Positions 7,614-16,197 of a stretch of DNA of 49,389 bases are shown in pieces. Under the pieces are notes generated by a model. That model saw only the letters and a list, made by a program, of their open reading frames with translations. It was not told where the DNA came from and searched no databases. Source of the stretch: Magnetococcales bacterium (GTDB lineage Bacteria > Pseudomonadota > Magnetococcia > Magnetococcales > UBA8363); assembly GCA_015232865.1 (NCBI GenBank), contig JADFYU010000019.1, positions 1 through 49,389 on the forward strand, written 5' to 3'. Numbering within the stretch: position 1 is the stretch's first letter; every line of letters starts with the position of its first letter. The translations under genes were made by a program, and so were the position numbers.

Positions 7614-8301
7614 TCTCTTCCATCCTTTCCACATCCAGAGCTTCCAACTGACGGGCAGCGGCTATTTCACGGGTTTTGAGAACCACCATGTAGGCACCGA
7701 GCAACAGAAAAGCCACACTCATGACCAGAAGGGGTGGCAACAGATCCCCGGCAATGGCAGGAGTTCCAGAACCACCGCTGAAAGAGGGCGGCTGGTGGAG
7801 GGTGCGCCACCAGACGACCGAAAAATGGATGATGGGCAGGTCCACCGCCCCGATAATCGCAAGAACAGCGGTAGCCCGCGCCGCTTTCAGCGGTTCATCC
7901 AACGCGTTACGCAGGGCCATCAATCCCATATAGATGATCAACAGCACCAACATGGAGGTCAATCGGGCATCCCAGGCCCACCAGGTGCCCCACATGGGTT
8001 TTCCCCAAATGGAACCGGAAGCCAAGGTCACGGCGGTGAAGGCGGCTCCGACCGGTGCGGAGGCTTCGGCGATGATGTCGGCCGTTTCATTTTTTTTCCA
8101 GAGATAAAAAATGCTCGAAACGGTCAGCAGAATGTAACAAAAAAGGGCCATTTTTGCTGAGGAAACATGGGCATAGAGAATACGAACCGAGTTTCCCTGC
8201 TGAAAATCCAGCGGTGCATTGAAAACCATCCAAAGGCCGACGCTGAGTGTCAAAACGGTTGCCAACCCCAACGGGCGTTGAATACGGGCTAAAAAATTCA
8301 T
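7606..8301 (-). CDS. ccmC: Heme ABC exporter permease CcmC
   Basis: A 231-aa protein with about six membrane helices that loads heme onto CcmE. It carries the WWD motif WGTWWAWDARLTS, and conserved His residues in loops (for example YAHVSSAKMA and PIIHFSVVWWRTLHQP). Starts at ATG 8301, nine bases after the ccmB stop, with a GGAGGAG sequence within the ccmB end. Confidence 0.97.
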   Translation of the reverse strand: MNFLARIQRPLGLATVLTLSVGLWMVFNAPLDFQQGNSVRILYAHVSSAKMALFCYILLTVSSIFYLWKKNETADIIAEASAPVGAAFTAVTLASGSIWGKPMWGTWWAWDARLTSMLVLLIIYMGLMALRNALDEPLKAARATAVLAIIGAVDLPIIHFSVVWWRTLHQPPSFSGGSGTPAIAGDLLPPLLVMSVAFLLLGAYMVVLKTREIAAARQLEALDVERMEENG

Positions 8302-8310
8302 TGTATGACG

Positions 8311-8976
8311 TTACTCCTCCACCAGCCAACCAAACCCCCAGGGGGCTAGCGCCAGATATACCGTATCAAAAATAAGCAAAAGTTTAATCCAAGGTTCCGG
8401 CTGTCCGTCAACCAACATGACACCGGCTGTTGCCTGGACCCCGGCAATCAGCAGGGGGGCAACCAGCGGCAGTAACAGCAGGGCCAAAAGAGTCTCACGG
8501 GAGCGGGCAGCCTGGGTCATGGCTGCCAACAATACACCAAGACCGGTCAGTCCCAGAATACCCAGAAACAAAACCGCAAAAATTTTGTGGATGATGTCCC
8601 AAGCGTCCACATTGAAGAGAATCATCGTCAAGGGCAACATCATGGCCTGCACCAATAAGGTTAATAACAGATTTCCCAGCCATTTTCCGAGAAAAATAAT
8701 TCCTCGGGGGACCGAAGCCAGCATCAATCCCTCAAATGCCCCATTCTCTTCCTCGGCCTGAAAAACACGCCCCAACCCCATCAGACTGGTAAACAGTACG
8801 GTCGCCCAAAGCAGGCCGGGCAGCAGTTTGGTGGCAGCCTGTCGGTCCGGTTCAAAGGCTGCTTGAAAAACCACCAGGACGGCAATGGAGAAAAACAGCA
8901 TGGAAGAGAGGGTGGCCCGACGGCGCAGATCTCCGACCACATCCTTCCAGGCGATTCGATAGGCGGCTTTCAGCAA
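8311..8976 (-). CDS. ccmB: Heme exporter permease CcmB
   Basis: A 221-aa ABC-2 type permease of the CcmB family with about six hydrophobic helices, partner of the CcmA ATPase. Starts at TTG 8976 with AGGAG eight bases upstream, overlapping the last seven bases of ccmA. The PDRQAATKLLPGLLWATVLF region is characteristic of CcmB. Confidence 0.95.
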   Translation of the reverse strand: MLKAAYRIAWKDVVGDLRRRATLSSMLFFSIAVLVVFQAAFEPDRQAATKLLPGLLWATVLFTSLMGLGRVFQAEEENGAFEGLMLASVPRGIIFLGKWLGNLLLTLLVQAMMLPLTMILFNVDAWDIIHKIFAVLFLGILGLTGLGVLLAAMTQAARSRETLLALLLLPLVAPLLIAGVQATAGVMLVDGQPEPWIKLLLIFDTVYLALAPWGFGWLVEE

Positions 8977-9629
8977 CTGACCGGCTCCTGTAGGGGGGTC
9001 AATCTTCCCCTATGTAGACGCAAAGGACGATGGGGAAGAACGGCAACCCGATTCGGATCGTGGCTGGCCATCAGGATCATGCCGCCCTGTTTTAAAAAAT
9101 CGATCAACATGCTGTTCAACCAGTCAACCCCTTGGACATCCAGAGCCGAATAGGGTTCATCCAGAAGCAAAAGATCGGGTTGGGCAATCAGCACGCGGGC
9201 CAGGGTCAACCGTTTTTTCATTCCGGCAGAGAACCAACGGGTTGGCCGGTTGGCAAACGGACTCAATCCGACCCGGTCGATGGCGGATCGCAACTGGGCT
9301 TCACTCTGTTTCAATCCGCGAAGATCAGCGAAAAAAATCAAATTTTCCAAAGAGGTCAAATGGCCGTACAGGTGGCTGTTGTGGCTGATAAATACCAGCT
9401 TGGCCCGAATCTCATCACCCTGTTCGCCGGAGTCCATCCCATCGAGGGTATAACCCCCTTCTTGTAGAGAAAATCGCGTGGAAAGCAGGGTCAACAGCGT
9501 AGATTTTCCAGAGCCATTGTCACCGAACAGCACCACGCAATCCCCCGCTTCCATGGTGAGGTCCACGCCGTTCAATACCTGCTGGCGGCCAAAACGATGA
9601 CGAAGGCCGGTAACGGCTAGTTTTGCCAT
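8970..9629 (-). CDS. ccmA: Heme exporter ATP-binding protein CcmA
   Basis: A 219-aa ABC ATPase. Walker A is GDNGSGKST, the signature is FSAGMKKRL, and Walker B is LLLLDEPYSALD. In System I its ATP hydrolysis drives release of holo-CcmE from CcmC. It is the first gene of the ccm operon, 11 bases after the SPOR gene, so that gene may be cotranscribed. Confidence 0.96.
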   Translation of the reverse strand: MAKLAVTGLRHRFGRQQVLNGVDLTMEAGDCVVLFGDNGSGKSTLLTLLSTRFSLQEGGYTLDGMDSGEQGDEIRAKLVFISHNSHLYGHLTSLENLIFFADLRGLKQSEAQLRSAIDRVGLSPFANRPTRWFSAGMKKRLTLARVLIAQPDLLLLDEPYSALDVQGVDWLNSMLIDFLKQGGMILMASHDPNRVAVLPHRPLRLHRGRLTPLQEPVSC

Positions 9630-9640
9630 GACGCGATGCC

Positions 9641-10627
9641 CTATTGTCCAGTCGGATTGATGATTTGACCGCTGATTCCAGCTTTGGATTTGATCAGACT
9701 GTTGGCTCGGTGGGCCTTGTCGAGAGAAGAAAAAGGACCAAGACGCACCCGATAATAGGTTTTACCCTGAACAACGGCCTGACCTTGATAGACCGGCACT
9801 CTTCTGCCATCCAGCATATAGGCGTTGAGTTTGTTCTGCATGGCATCGGCCCGTTCACTGCTGGAGAAGGAGGCCACCTGCACGGAATAACCGTTGTTGG
9901 TGGTTATCTGAGCAGGAGTCGGCTCCGGTTCGGGCTGCGCCAATACCGGAGCGGGACTGACGGCTGGAGCCGATTTGATGATTTGGATGGGGGGTGGAGC
10001 CGGTTGTGGAGCCGGTAACACCGCTACAGGTTTGTCAACCGTTTGCTGAGGGGGAACCACAGCCTGGGCCTGCTTTTTCTTGTTCATCATGTCAGCGATG
10101 GCCTGGCTAAAATCGGTTACCGGCTCCGCATTTTTGCTGGGCTTGTTTTGGTCGCGTTTAACCGAAAGAGTGGGAATTTTCGGGGTTTCGGCGGCCTTTT
10201 TTTGCGCCAGCTTCAGGCTGTTTTCTTGCCGAGCCGCTTCCAAGCTGCCGGGAGAACGGTTCCAACCACCAGTCAACCGTTCATCCGGAGTCTCTCCACC
10301 CAAAATATGCTCCGGGTTGCTGTTCATGGCCATCTCCGCCTGCTGGCCGGGTTTGATCACCGCCTGATTGATGATCTGCTCGGTGGAGATTTCCGGTTCG
10401 TTGCCATGATTGCTAAAAACCGGGGCGGGACCGATCCGTGGGTATTGGCCGCTGATTCGTCCAGAGGAGTCAGTCAATTTGACCACAGGTCGAACCGGCA
10501 CCTCATCCGTAATGCGTTCAGCCGGATAGCGGACCATATTGAAAATGACCACCGCCAGTATCAGGAGCAGGATAACACCACCGGTTATCAAAAAAAGTTG
10601 CTGTTCTCGATTGGGCGAAGCTTTCAT
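9641..10627 (-). CDS. SPOR-domain membrane protein
   Basis: A 328-aa protein with one membrane helix (about 12-34), a long low-complexity region rich in Pro, Ala and Gln (about 50-245), and a C-terminal SPOR domain (about 246-322; NGYSVQVASFSS...YYRVRLGPFSS). SPOR domains bind denuded glycan strands at the division septum, so the protein is predicted to act in the periplasm at the divisome, like FtsN or DedD, but the linker is unlike those. It lies directly upstream of ccmA on the same strand and is divergent from the ACT gene. Confidence 0.9.
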   Translation of the reverse strand: MKASPNREQQLFLITGGVILLLILAVVIFNMVRYPAERITDEVPVRPVVKLTDSSGRISGQYPRIGPAPVFSNHGNEPEISTEQIINQAVIKPGQQAEMAMNSNPEHILGGETPDERLTGGWNRSPGSLEAARQENSLKLAQKKAAETPKIPTLSVKRDQNKPSKNAEPVTDFSQAIADMMNKKKQAQAVVPPQQTVDKPVAVLPAPQPAPPPIQIIKSAPAVSPAPVLAQPEPEPTPAQITTNNGYSVQVASFSSSERADAMQNKLNAYMLDGRRVPVYQGQAVVQGKTYYRVRLGPFSSLDKAHRANSLIKSKAGISGQIINPTGQ

Positions 10628-10692
10628 TGAAAATATGGAACCCCTATTTTTGACCTTGACGAAACCCGCATTTTCCAGGCACCCTTCTTTGT

Positions 10693-11238
10693 ATGAAACA
10701 CTGTGCGTTACTCACACTATTTGGTCAGGACCGAACTGGTATCGTTGCCGAACTAACCCGGGTCCTGTACGAAACAGGCTGCAACATCGCGGACTCCAGC
10801 ATGACCCGTCTGGGTGGGGAGTTTACGGTGATGTTGGTGGTCTGGCTACCGGAAAATTTCTCTACGGCCGACCTTTCAGAGCGGCTGACACCAGTGGTCA
10901 ATAAAATGGCGCTGGAGCATCACATTAAAGAACTGGATCCGAACACCGTACTGAATCCTAATCCAACACAGCCCGAAAGGGAATGTATTATCAGCGTTTT
11001 GGGAGCGGATCAACCCGGTATTGTCTATCGAGTGGCCAAAGCGATTCATGCAACTGGTGGAAATGTGAGCGATTTATATACTCAGGTAATCGGTTCGGCC
11101 AAACGTCCGATCTACTCCATGATTATTGAGACAGAATATTCAAGCAACATTGAGGCCATTAAAGAAGAGTTGGATCAGTTGGCCAAGGCGTTACAGGTAG
11201 AAATTTCCATCCGCCCTGTTGAGTCCGATCCCCTATAG
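10693..11238 (+). CDS. ACT-domain protein, GcvR-like
   Basis: A 181-aa protein made of two ACT domains (about 3-75 and 95-175), the architecture of GcvR, the glycine cleavage system transcriptional repressor. Both domains start with the ligand-loop pattern (LFGQDRTGIVAELT and VLGADQPGIVYRVA). GcvR proteins sense glycine and modulate GcvA; no gcv gene is present here, so the target is unknown. ATG 10693 is the first good start; no strong ribosome binding site is seen. Confidence 0.85.
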   Translation: MKHCALLTLFGQDRTGIVAELTRVLYETGCNIADSSMTRLGGEFTVMLVVWLPENFSTADLSERLTPVVNKMALEHHIKELDPNTVLNPNPTQPERECIISVLGADQPGIVYRVAKAIHATGGNVSDLYTQVIGSAKRPIYSMIIETEYSSNIEAIKEELDQLAKALQVEISIRPVESDPL

Positions 11239-11288
11239 CCCGGATCGCTTTCGAGCCATTTTTTTTCTTGAGTTAAGTGACATTCCCC

Positions 11289-11816
11289 ATGGCCGTGTTG
11301 GACATTCTGACCTATCCGAATGAGCAGTTGAGGGCGATCTCCGAGGAGGTGGTTGATTTTGATGATCCCGATCTCCAGAATTTTATCGATGATCTGATTG
11401 AAACCATGCAGGCCGGGCCAGCCTGTGTCGGGGTTGCCGCCCCCCAGACCGGAAGAGCGGTTCGTCTGCTGATCATTGATTGCAGTCTGGCTCGAAAACC
11501 GGCTGCGGACCACCACGGCCTGTTGGTCGTCATCAACCCGGTCATTCTCAATTGGTCCGGTATGGAGGTGGCGCGCGAAGGGTGTCTTTCGCTTCCAGAT
11601 TATACCGGCAACGTTATGCGGGCGGTGGATATAACGGTCCAATTTCAAGATCGGCATGGTCGAGAGCAGGCACTGAGCATGACCGACTTTGAATCCCGTG
11701 TCATTCAGCATGAGATGGACCATCTCGACGGCAAGCTGTTTACTGACCGCATCGTCAGTCGAAAAGCCGACCTGTTCCGTCGCAAGGTACGGGGCAGGGA
11801 TCGCGGAAAAAATTAA
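11289..11816 (+). CDS. def: Peptide deformylase
   Basis: A 175-aa metalloenzyme that removes the N-formyl group from new polypeptides. The three motifs are present: GVAAPQTG (usual GxGLAAxQ with V for L), EGCLSLP with the metal Cys, and QHEMDHLDG with the two metal His and catalytic Glu. Start ATG 11289 (MAVLDILTYPN) fits the family; an in-frame GTG at 11277 would add four residues. The usual partner fmt is not next to it. Confidence 0.95.
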   Translation: MAVLDILTYPNEQLRAISEEVVDFDDPDLQNFIDDLIETMQAGPACVGVAAPQTGRAVRLLIIDCSLARKPAADHHGLLVVINPVILNWSGMEVAREGCLSLPDYTGNVMRAVDITVQFQDRHGREQALSMTDFESRVIQHEMDHLDGKLFTDRIVSRKADLFRRKVRGRDRGKN

Positions 11817-11955
11817 TCAAGCATCGGTTTTCCCACAGCCCCGACCAAAAAGAGGAGAGCGCCTCGCAAACCTGTATTTTCCCCACTCTCAAGAAACTTC
11901 TTGACCCCAGGAGGGAAGTGGTTCATCATTAACCGCTTTTCCATCAGGCTCAATT

Positions 11956-11984
11956 TTGTTGTCAACCCAAATTTACAGTATGGT
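11956..11984 (+). promoter_or_regulatory. Possible sigma-70 promoter for rpmH-rnpA
   Basis: TTGTTG and TATGGT are separated by 17 bases, 70 bases before the rpmH start, in a 237-base gap after def. The match to consensus is modest. A second TTGACA at 11984 has no good -10 box. The rest of the gap shows nothing else I can name; no clear cluster of DnaA boxes is seen. Confidence 0.3.
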
Positions 11985-12053
11985 TGACATTCCTTGATAA
12001 CGGTATTTCCCTGGACTGATTCCTGGGAGTCAATTGACAGAGGTACATCGATC

Positions 12054-12188
12054 GTGAAACGGACTTTTCAACCCAGCACCATTCGCCGCAACCGCACCCA
12101 CGGATTCCGGGCTCGCATGTCAACCCGTGCCGGACGTAATGTTTTGGCTCGTCGCCGGGCTCGTGGTCGCAAGCGGTTGTGTCCCTGA
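12054..12188 (+). CDS. rpmH: 50S ribosomal protein L34
   Basis: A 44-aa, very basic protein with the full L34 signature ([31 protein letters not shown]). Start is GTG 12054 with AGAGG ten bases upstream. First gene of the conserved rpmH-rnpA-yidD-yidC-mnmE group that usually lies near the replication origin; dnaA is not in the window. Confidence 0.98.
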   Translation: MKRTFQPSTIRRNRTHGFRARMSTRAGRNVLARRRARGRKRLCP

Positions 12189-12298
12189 TCAGCCGTTCTA
12201 GCGCATTGTGATGGACCCCTCCCTCTGCTTTTGCGGTTTTTTAACGAATAGGTGGTTGCGGTGGCCTCCTTTTGAAGGTTGAAGAGAGGGAGCCGGAG

Positions 12299-12649
12299 TT
12301 GGTCGGGTTGAGCTTTCCAAAATCGGCCCGACTGCTGACTTCCGCCGAATTTCGTCGGGTAACCGGGCCGGGTCGCAAGAGCGTTTCCCCGTATTTCCTT
12401 CTGTTCACGACGGTTGGAGAGCAGGGGAGCGGTCCCCGATTGGGCATGACCGTCAGCCGAAAAGTGGGTAATGCGGTTGTTCGCAACCGGATCAAGCGGA
12501 CAATTCGGGAGTTTTTTCGGAAAAATCGAGGTCAACTTGTGCCAGCACTTTCCTGTGTCGTCATTGCCCGACCTCGGGCTGGTCAAACGGCCAACTCGGA
12601 ATTGACCCAGAGTCTGACCACGCTTTTTCTGCCCTATGACGCCTCTTGA
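12299..12649 (+). CDS. rnpA: Ribonuclease P protein component
   Basis: Basic protein subunit of RNase P, which trims tRNA 5' ends together with the RnpB RNA. The conserved RNR motif is present as VGNAVVRNRIKRTIREFF, preceded by GMTVSRKVG. The start is uncertain: TTG 12299 has GAGAGGGAG at a good distance, while TTG 12272 and TTG 12308 are alternatives; from 12299 the product is 116 aa, close to family length. Confidence 0.93.
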   Translation: MVGLSFPKSARLLTSAEFRRVTGPGRKSVSPYFLLFTTVGEQGSGPRLGMTVSRKVGNAVVRNRIKRTIREFFRKNRGQLVPALSCVVIARPRAGQTANSELTQSLTTLFLPYDAS

Positions 12650-12759
12650 TCGATCCTGGATTTGACCGGTGCAGGTTGAATAACGGCTCAATCTGGTTTT
12701 ATTGTTTTATTTGCCATTTTTTCGATGAACCGCTCTTTTTTTGTAAAATGAGACGCTGA

Positions 12760-12984
12760 GTGAAATTTATAATTTTGGCATTCGTCAACTGTTATCGGTA
12801 TTGCATATCGCCATTGCTTCCGAAAAGCTGTCGTTTCTATCCCACCTGCTCGGAGTATGCTGTTGGGGCCGTAACGACCTTTGGGGCCGTAAAGGGCAGT
12901 TGGTTGGCCCTCTGTCGTCTCGTTAAATGTCATCCTTTCCACCCTGGTGGAGTCGATCCCGTTCCCGAAAAAATCAAACACTAG
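12760..12984 (+). CDS. yidD: Membrane protein insertion efficiency factor YidD
   Basis: A 74-aa protein of the YidD (DUF37) family, a small membrane-associated factor that aids YidC-dependent insertion. The signature CRFYPTCSEYA with its two cysteines and the C-terminal CHPFHPGGVDPVP are both present. Starts at GTG 12760. Eight bases separate it from yidC. Confidence 0.95.
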   Translation: MKFIILAFVNCYRYCISPLLPKSCRFYPTCSEYAVGAVTTFGAVKGSWLALCRLVKCHPFHPGGVDPVPEKIKH

Positions 12985-12992
12985 GAAATCCC

Positions 12993-14663
12993 ATGGACCA
13001 GCGTACACTTCTGGCCATCAGCCTCTCTTTTTTATTGCTGGTGTCCTATCAATATTACATGGACAGCAATGCGGTTGTTCAACCGGCTCCACAGCAGATT
13101 GAGCAAGCGCAGATCGATTCGACCGACCTCCAAACCTCTAAAGAGCCGGTACCGAGTTTGGTGGATGGGGTTCAGGTGGGCAAGGGGATTTCGGGACCGG
13201 TTCTTCTGGAGCCGGCTCCGGCGATGATGACCCCTTCGAATCCAATCGCCAAGGGAGAGCGGGTAAAATTTGAAAACAGTCTGGTTCGGGGCGAGGTGGA
13301 TCAGACCGGGGCGCGGGTTGCTTCGTTATCCTTTCTAAGACATTTGGACTCTCTTCCCCCCAAGGGACGGCCGATCCAATACATCAATCAAGACTCACGG
13401 GAGTTTTTCTTCTCTGAAACTGGATTTCTGGGTGCTGCTGGTCAGGATGTTCCTGGTCGGGACACCCCGTGGCATCTGGAAGGGCCGGATAACCTCAACG
13501 GTGCAGGAGATTTACGGTTTGTCTGGCGCAACAAGCAGGGCATCAGCTTTGAAAAGACCTACTCCTTCAAAAAAGATTCGTATCTGTTTACGGTAACGGA
13601 TCGGGTGGTCAACCATTCACCGCAGGCCATTGATCTCTATCACTTTGCCCAATTTGTTCGGGTCAAGCCGACCGCAGGCGATGGGGCGCCGGCCATGGCC
13701 ATCGCCGACTTTGAAGGGCCGATGGGTTTTCTTGACGATGTTCGGGTGCAACACACCTATGAAGATCTGCAAACAGCGGATCAGCGGCACAAGGCAAGTC
13801 GGGGTTGGGCTGGAATTAGCGACAAGTTTTTCTTGGGCGCGTTGATTCCGACCGATACCGTCAGCAACAAGAATTTCTACTTTGACTATGACGCTCCTGC
13901 CCATCGGGCGGGTCTGGTTTCAGATAAACGTATGGTTGAGTCGGGACATGATCTCTCCATTCAGACCCAACTGTTTATCGGCCCCAAAGAGGTCAAGGTT
14001 TTAGAGCGGCAGCACCTGGAACTCAACCGGGCCATCGACTATGGATGGTTTCATTTTCTAGCCGAGCCGATCGTTATTGTTCTGCTGTATTTGAATAGCT
14101 ACTTCCATAACTTTGGCGTGGCCATCATCTTGCTGACCTTGAGCATGAAGATTATTTTGTTTCCGTTGGCCAACAAGAGCTATGTCTCGATGAACGCCAT
14201 GAAAAAGCTTCAACCCAAGATTGAGGAGTTGAAGAAAAAACACGGTGATAACAAGCAGGCTCTCAACGAAGAGATGATGAAGCTGTATCAGACCCACAAG
14301 GTCAATCCTCTGGGTGGATGTCTGCCGATTGTCATTCAGATTCCGGTATTCTTCGCACTGTATAAGGTGTTGTTTCTATCCGTGGAGATGCGTCACGCGC
14401 CGTTTATGTTGTGGATTCACGATCTCTCGGTAATGGACCCCTATTATGTCCTGCCGATATTGATGGGTGCTTCGATGTTTTTCCAATCCAAGCTCAACCC
14501 GACCCCGGCTGACCCGGTTCAGGCCAAGATCATGATGTTCCTCCCCTTGATCTTTACCTTCATGTTTTTGACCTTCCCGGCGGGATTGGTTCTCTATTGG
14601 TTGTTGAACAACGTTCTCTCCATCGCTCAGCAGATGTATATTCTCAAAAAGCATCCGGCCTAA
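12993..14663 (+). CDS. yidC: Membrane protein insertase YidC
   Basis: A 556-aa Gram-negative type YidC that inserts membrane proteins alone or with SecYEG. It has an N-terminal membrane helix (about 5-20), a large periplasmic beta domain (about 60-345) and a C-terminal five-helix insertase domain (about 360-550) with the conserved NPLGGCLPIVIQIPVF. ATG 12993 is chosen because AGGAA lies five bases upstream and residues match MDQRTLLAI; a longer frame from 12927 would overlap yidD. Confidence 0.97.
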   Translation: MDQRTLLAISLSFLLLVSYQYYMDSNAVVQPAPQQIEQAQIDSTDLQTSKEPVPSLVDGVQVGKGISGPVLLEPAPAMMTPSNPIAKGERVKFENSLVRGEVDQTGARVASLSFLRHLDSLPPKGRPIQYINQDSREFFFSETGFLGAAGQDVPGRDTPWHLEGPDNLNGAGDLRFVWRNKQGISFEKTYSFKKDSYLFTVTDRVVNHSPQAIDLYHFAQFVRVKPTAGDGAPAMAIADFEGPMGFLDDVRVQHTYEDLQTADQRHKASRGWAGISDKFFLGALIPTDTVSNKNFYFDYDAPAHRAGLVSDKRMVESGHDLSIQTQLFIGPKEVKVLERQHLELNRAIDYGWFHFLAEPIVIVLLYLNSYFHNFGVAIILLTLSMKIILFPLANKSYVSMNAMKKLQPKIEELKKKHGDNKQALNEEMMKLYQTHKVNPLGGCLPIVIQIPVFFALYKVLFLSVEMRHAPFMLWIHDLSVMDPYYVLPILMGASMFFQSKLNPTPADPVQAKIMMFLPLIFTFMFLTFPAGLVLYWLLNNVLSIAQQMYILKKHPA

Positions 14664-14680
14664 TTTTGGGGCGAGTTAAA

Positions 14681-14700
14681 CCTAGAAAAAAATTTCTAGG
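14681..14700. repeat. Perfect palindrome after yidC
   Basis: CCTAGAAA, four A, TTTCTAGG: an 8-base perfect stem 18 bases past the yidC stop and just before the stronger hairpin at 14708. Possibly part of the yidC 3' end structure or a protein binding site; no assignment. Confidence 0.45.
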
Positions 14701-14707
14701 ATAAATC

Positions 14708-14750
14708 AAGACCCGCCCAGGAAGGCAGATCCTGGGTGGGTCTTCTCTCT
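14708..14750 (+). terminator. Terminator-like hairpin between yidC and mnmE
   Basis: A 15-base stem, AAGACCCGCCCAGGA with TCCTGGGTGGGTCTT (one G-T pair), loop of seven, followed by CTCTCTGTTTT. The tail is only moderately T-rich, so it may be an RNA-stability hairpin or attenuator. It ends 28 bases before the mnmE start. Confidence 0.6.
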
Positions 14751-14771
14751 GTTTTCCAGGTTCCAGAACTC

Positions 14772-16172
14772 ATGCGCTCTCCTCTTTCCACCGATCCCAT
14801 TGCCGCACTGGCCACCCCACCCGGACGATCCGGTGTTGCCATCATTCGTATCAGCGGCGAGTCGATCTGGCAAAAAATCGCCCCCCTTTTGCGGCGGCCC
14901 AACGGTCACTCTCCCGGCCCGGAAACCCCCACCCCCCGACTGTTGCAACGATTGGATTTTCTGGAAGCAAATCGGCAGTGTCTGGATCAGGCGTTGGTGG
15001 TTTATTTTGCGGGACCGAACTCCTTTACCGGGGAAGATCTGGTTGAGATTCAAGGCCATGGTTCTCCGGTAGTCACGGCTCGGATAATGGAACGGTTGAC
15101 CGAGGTGGGCATACGACCGGCTGATCCGGGTGAGTTTTCCCGGCGGGCTTTTCTCAATGGGAAAACCGATCTGGCTCAGGCGGAAGCGTTGATGACGTTG
15201 ATCAATGCCTCCTCACTGCGGGCGGCCCGAGAGGCGGTCCGACAGATGGAGGGGGCACTTTCTGCGCGCCTGCTGGCCAACCGATCCAGACTGTTGGAAG
15301 CCTTGGCCCATTTGGAAGCCACCCTTGATTTTGCCGATGAGGATATCTCTCCCGACGATCAAAAAGCCATTGTCAGCCGTTTGATTGCCAGCTCTGAAGA
15401 TTTGGGAAAATTGGTCCGGGGTGCGATGTTGGGACGACAGTTGGCCGAAGGGTTTCAATTGGCCATTGTTGGCCGGCCAAACGTGGGGAAGTCCAGCCTG
15501 TTTAATCTGTTGTTGGGACAAAACCGGGCGATTGTGACCGCTCAACCCGGCACCACGCGGGATCTGTTGGAGAGCAGCCTGGAGATTCAGGGTATTCCCG
15601 TCCAATTGACCGACACCGCCGGGCTTCGGCAGACCGACGAGATTATTGAGCAGGAGGGGATTCGCCGGGCTAAAGAGCGGTTGCAAGAGGCGGATGCGGT
15701 TTTATTCTTATTGGATGCCGGAGCTGGTATTTTGCCGGAGGATCGGGATATTGCCGGTTTGATTCCGGCTGAGCGGACCTTGGTGTTGTGGAACAAAACG
15801 GATTTGCTGGGTGAAGCTCCCGTCGGCGATCTTCAAGCACTGGCGTTGCCTGAAACGGTGACCACCCATGCCATCTCCTGCAAAAGCGGCGAGGGTCTGG
15901 CGGAATTGTTGGAGAAAATCGCCGGTTATTTTGCCTCGTTACCCATCGATGGAGAGGGGAGTGTGGTGATGGTGGCCAGGCAACGGCAGGCTCTGCAAAA
16001 GAGCCTTTCCCATTTGGCTCGTGCCGAGGCGGTATTGGTGCACGGTCAAAACGAAGAGTTGGTGGCCATCTCTATCCGCGAGGCTTTGCATGAATTGGGA
16101 GAGCTGGTTGGCCAGAGCAGCCACGACGATCTGCTGGACGTCATTTTCAGTTCATTTTGTATCGGTAAATAA
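14772..16172 (+). CDS. mnmE: tRNA modification GTPase MnmE
   Basis: A 466-aa GTPase that, with MnmG, makes cmnm5U34 in tRNA. It has the N-terminal formyl-THF-binding domain (TDPIAALATPPGRSGVAIIR near the start), a G domain with GRPNVGKSSL, DTAGLR and NKTD, and the C-terminal CIGK. ATG 14772 is chosen since the family motif follows directly; the frame is open to 14736 but that start would sit inside the hairpin. The usual downstream genes (mnmG, rsmG, parAB) are absent; a minus-strand accessory operon follows after 25 bases. Confidence 0.97.
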   Translation: MRSPLSTDPIAALATPPGRSGVAIIRISGESIWQKIAPLLRRPNGHSPGPETPTPRLLQRLDFLEANRQCLDQALVVYFAGPNSFTGEDLVEIQGHGSPVVTARIMERLTEVGIRPADPGEFSRRAFLNGKTDLAQAEALMTLINASSLRAAREAVRQMEGALSARLLANRSRLLEALAHLEATLDFADEDISPDDQKAIVSRLIASSEDLGKLVRGAMLGRQLAEGFQLAIVGRPNVGKSSLFNLLLGQNRAIVTAQPGTTRDLLESSLEIQGIPVQLTDTAGLRQTDEIIEQEGIRRAKERLQEADAVLFLLDAGAGILPEDRDIAGLIPAERTLVLWNKTDLLGEAPVGDLQALALPETVTTHAISCKSGEGLAELLEKIAGYFASLPIDGEGSVVMVARQRQALQKSLSHLARAEAVLVHGQNEELVAISIREALHELGELVGQSSHDDLLDVIFSSFCIGK

Positions 16173-16197
16173 AAAGCCCGACCATTGAGCACAGACC

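Noticed and set aside
11817..12053. Replication origin next to rpmH
   Set aside because: dnaA is not present and I do not see a cluster of DnaA boxes in the 237-base gap.
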